Position numbers and translations under genes: made by a program. From NCBI GenBank assembly GCA_959604655.1, contig CAUHCL010000119.1, forward strand, positions 1-6,195: DNA of 6,195 nucleotides. The letters are read 5' to 3'. This DNA is from an uncultured Alistipes sp. GTDB taxonomy: Bacteria > Bacteroidota > Bacteroidia > Bacteroidales > Rikenellaceae. Shown one piece after another: positions 5,749-6,195 of this stretch (within the stretch, counting starts at the first letter, position 1; the number at the start of each line of letters is the position of its first letter). Under the pieces are notes generated by a model. That model saw only the letters and a list, made by a program, of their open reading frames with translations. It searched no databases and had not been told where the DNA came from.

Positions 5749-6195
5749 ATGAAAGAAGAAGCATTGCCCCTGGCCAATCCCGTGTTCCGCAGGATATCCC
5801 GCATCGCAGACGATATGGGCGTGGAGGCCTATGTGGTGGGCGGCTACGTGCGCGACCACTATCTGCGCCGCCCCTCGACCGACATCGACGTTGTGGTGGT
5901 GGGCAGCGGCATCGAGGTGGCCGAGGCACTGGGCCGCGAGATGAAGTCGAAGGTGTCGGTGTTCCGAACCTTCGGCACGGCTATGGTGCGGGCCTTCGGC
6001 GCCGAGGTGGAGTTCGTCGGGGCGCGCCGCGAATCCTATTCGCACGACTCGCGCAAACCCACCGTCGAGCCCGGGACGCTGGAGGACGACCAGCGGCGGC
6101 GCGACTTCACCATAAACGCCATGGCATGGTGTCTCAACGGCGACCGTTTCGGCGAGCTGGTCGACCCGTTCGAGGGCATGTACGATCTGGAGGAC
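5749..6195 (+). CDS. cca: Class II CCA tRNA nucleotidyltransferase / poly(A) polymerase family (N-terminal part)
   Basis: The frame is open from ATG 5749 to the right edge (149 codons, no stop), so this is the head domain of a longer protein, normally 400-500 residues. Visible motifs of class II tRNA nucleotidyltransferases are, in order: YVVGGYVRD (GGYVRD at 31-36, the nucleotidyltransferase P-loop-like motif); DIDVVVVG with metal-binding Asp45 and Asp47; VFRTFGTAMV at 71-80; EFVGARRESY at 89-97; and the signature LEDDQRRRDFTINAMAW at 111-127, followed by DPFEGMYDLED at 139-149. Such enzymes add or repair the 3' CCA of tRNAs. Bacterial poly(A) polymerases share this head, but Bacteroidota members are usually annotated as CCA-adding and often carry a C-terminal HD domain, which would lie outside the window. 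There is no clear Shine-Dalgarno site. The gene starts 37 bp after pdxJ, with no obvious separate promoter, so an operon is likely. The family is secure, the exact activity less so. Confidence 0.9.
   Translation, partial: MKEEALPLANPVFRRISRIADDMGVEAYVVGGYVRDHYLRRPSTDIDVVVVGSGIEVAEALGREMKSKVSVFRTFGTAMVRAFGAEVEFVGARRESYSHDSRKPTVEPGTLEDDQRRRDFTINAMAWCLNGDRFGELVDPFEGMYDLED

Noticed and set aside
5300..5752. A 150-codon plus-strand frame overlapping the second half of pdxJ.
   Set aside because: It is a shifted-frame shadow of pdxJ, Arg/Gly/Pro-rich, with no motif.

Overview
The window (about 60% G+C by eye) reads as ordinary chromosome from a Bacteroidota bacterium, most likely a G+C-rich Bacteroidales such as Alistipes or another Rikenellaceae. 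Three things point there: the protein flavours (PdxJ with a VNINK N-terminus, a BamA with a long N-terminal linker, a small OmpH/Skp), the near absence of strong Shine-Dalgarno sites, and upstream matches to the Bacteroidota -7 promoter element TAnnTTTG. The genus is an inference; no rRNA or tRNA gene is present to settle it.

Layout. On the minus strand, transcribed right to left, lie nadK (NAD kinase), uppS (undecaprenyl diphosphate synthase), bamA (outer-membrane protein assembly barrel) and ompH/skp (periplasmic chaperone, running off the left edge with only its last residues or stop missing). On the plus strand, diverging from nadK, lie pdxJ (pyridoxine 5'-phosphate synthase) and the first 149 codons of a class II CCA-adding/poly(A)-polymerase-type nucleotidyltransferase, cut by the right edge. 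Coding density is very high. The gaps are about 70 bp (bamA-ompH), 54 bp (uppS-bamA), 109 bp (nadK-uppS), 51 bp (nadK-pdxJ, divergent) and 37 bp (pdxJ-cca). No stretch over 300 bases lacks a gene.

How the genes fit together. uppS, bamA and ompH form an envelope-biogenesis block. UppS makes the C55 lipid carrier for peptidoglycan and surface glycans, BamA inserts beta-barrel proteins into the outer membrane, and OmpH/Skp chaperones those proteins across the periplasm. The same uppS...bamA-skp order occurs in E. coli with extra genes between. nadK and pdxJ supply cofactors (NADP and pyridoxal phosphate), and the nucleotidyltransferase matures tRNA 3' ends.

I see no mobile element, CRISPR array, RNA gene or unknown protein family, and no sign of a previously undescribed system. 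The most notable points are regulatory or compositional: a compact symmetric divergent promoter between nadK and pdxJ, an apparently near-leaderless uppS transcript, and very long antisense open frames that codon choice explains.
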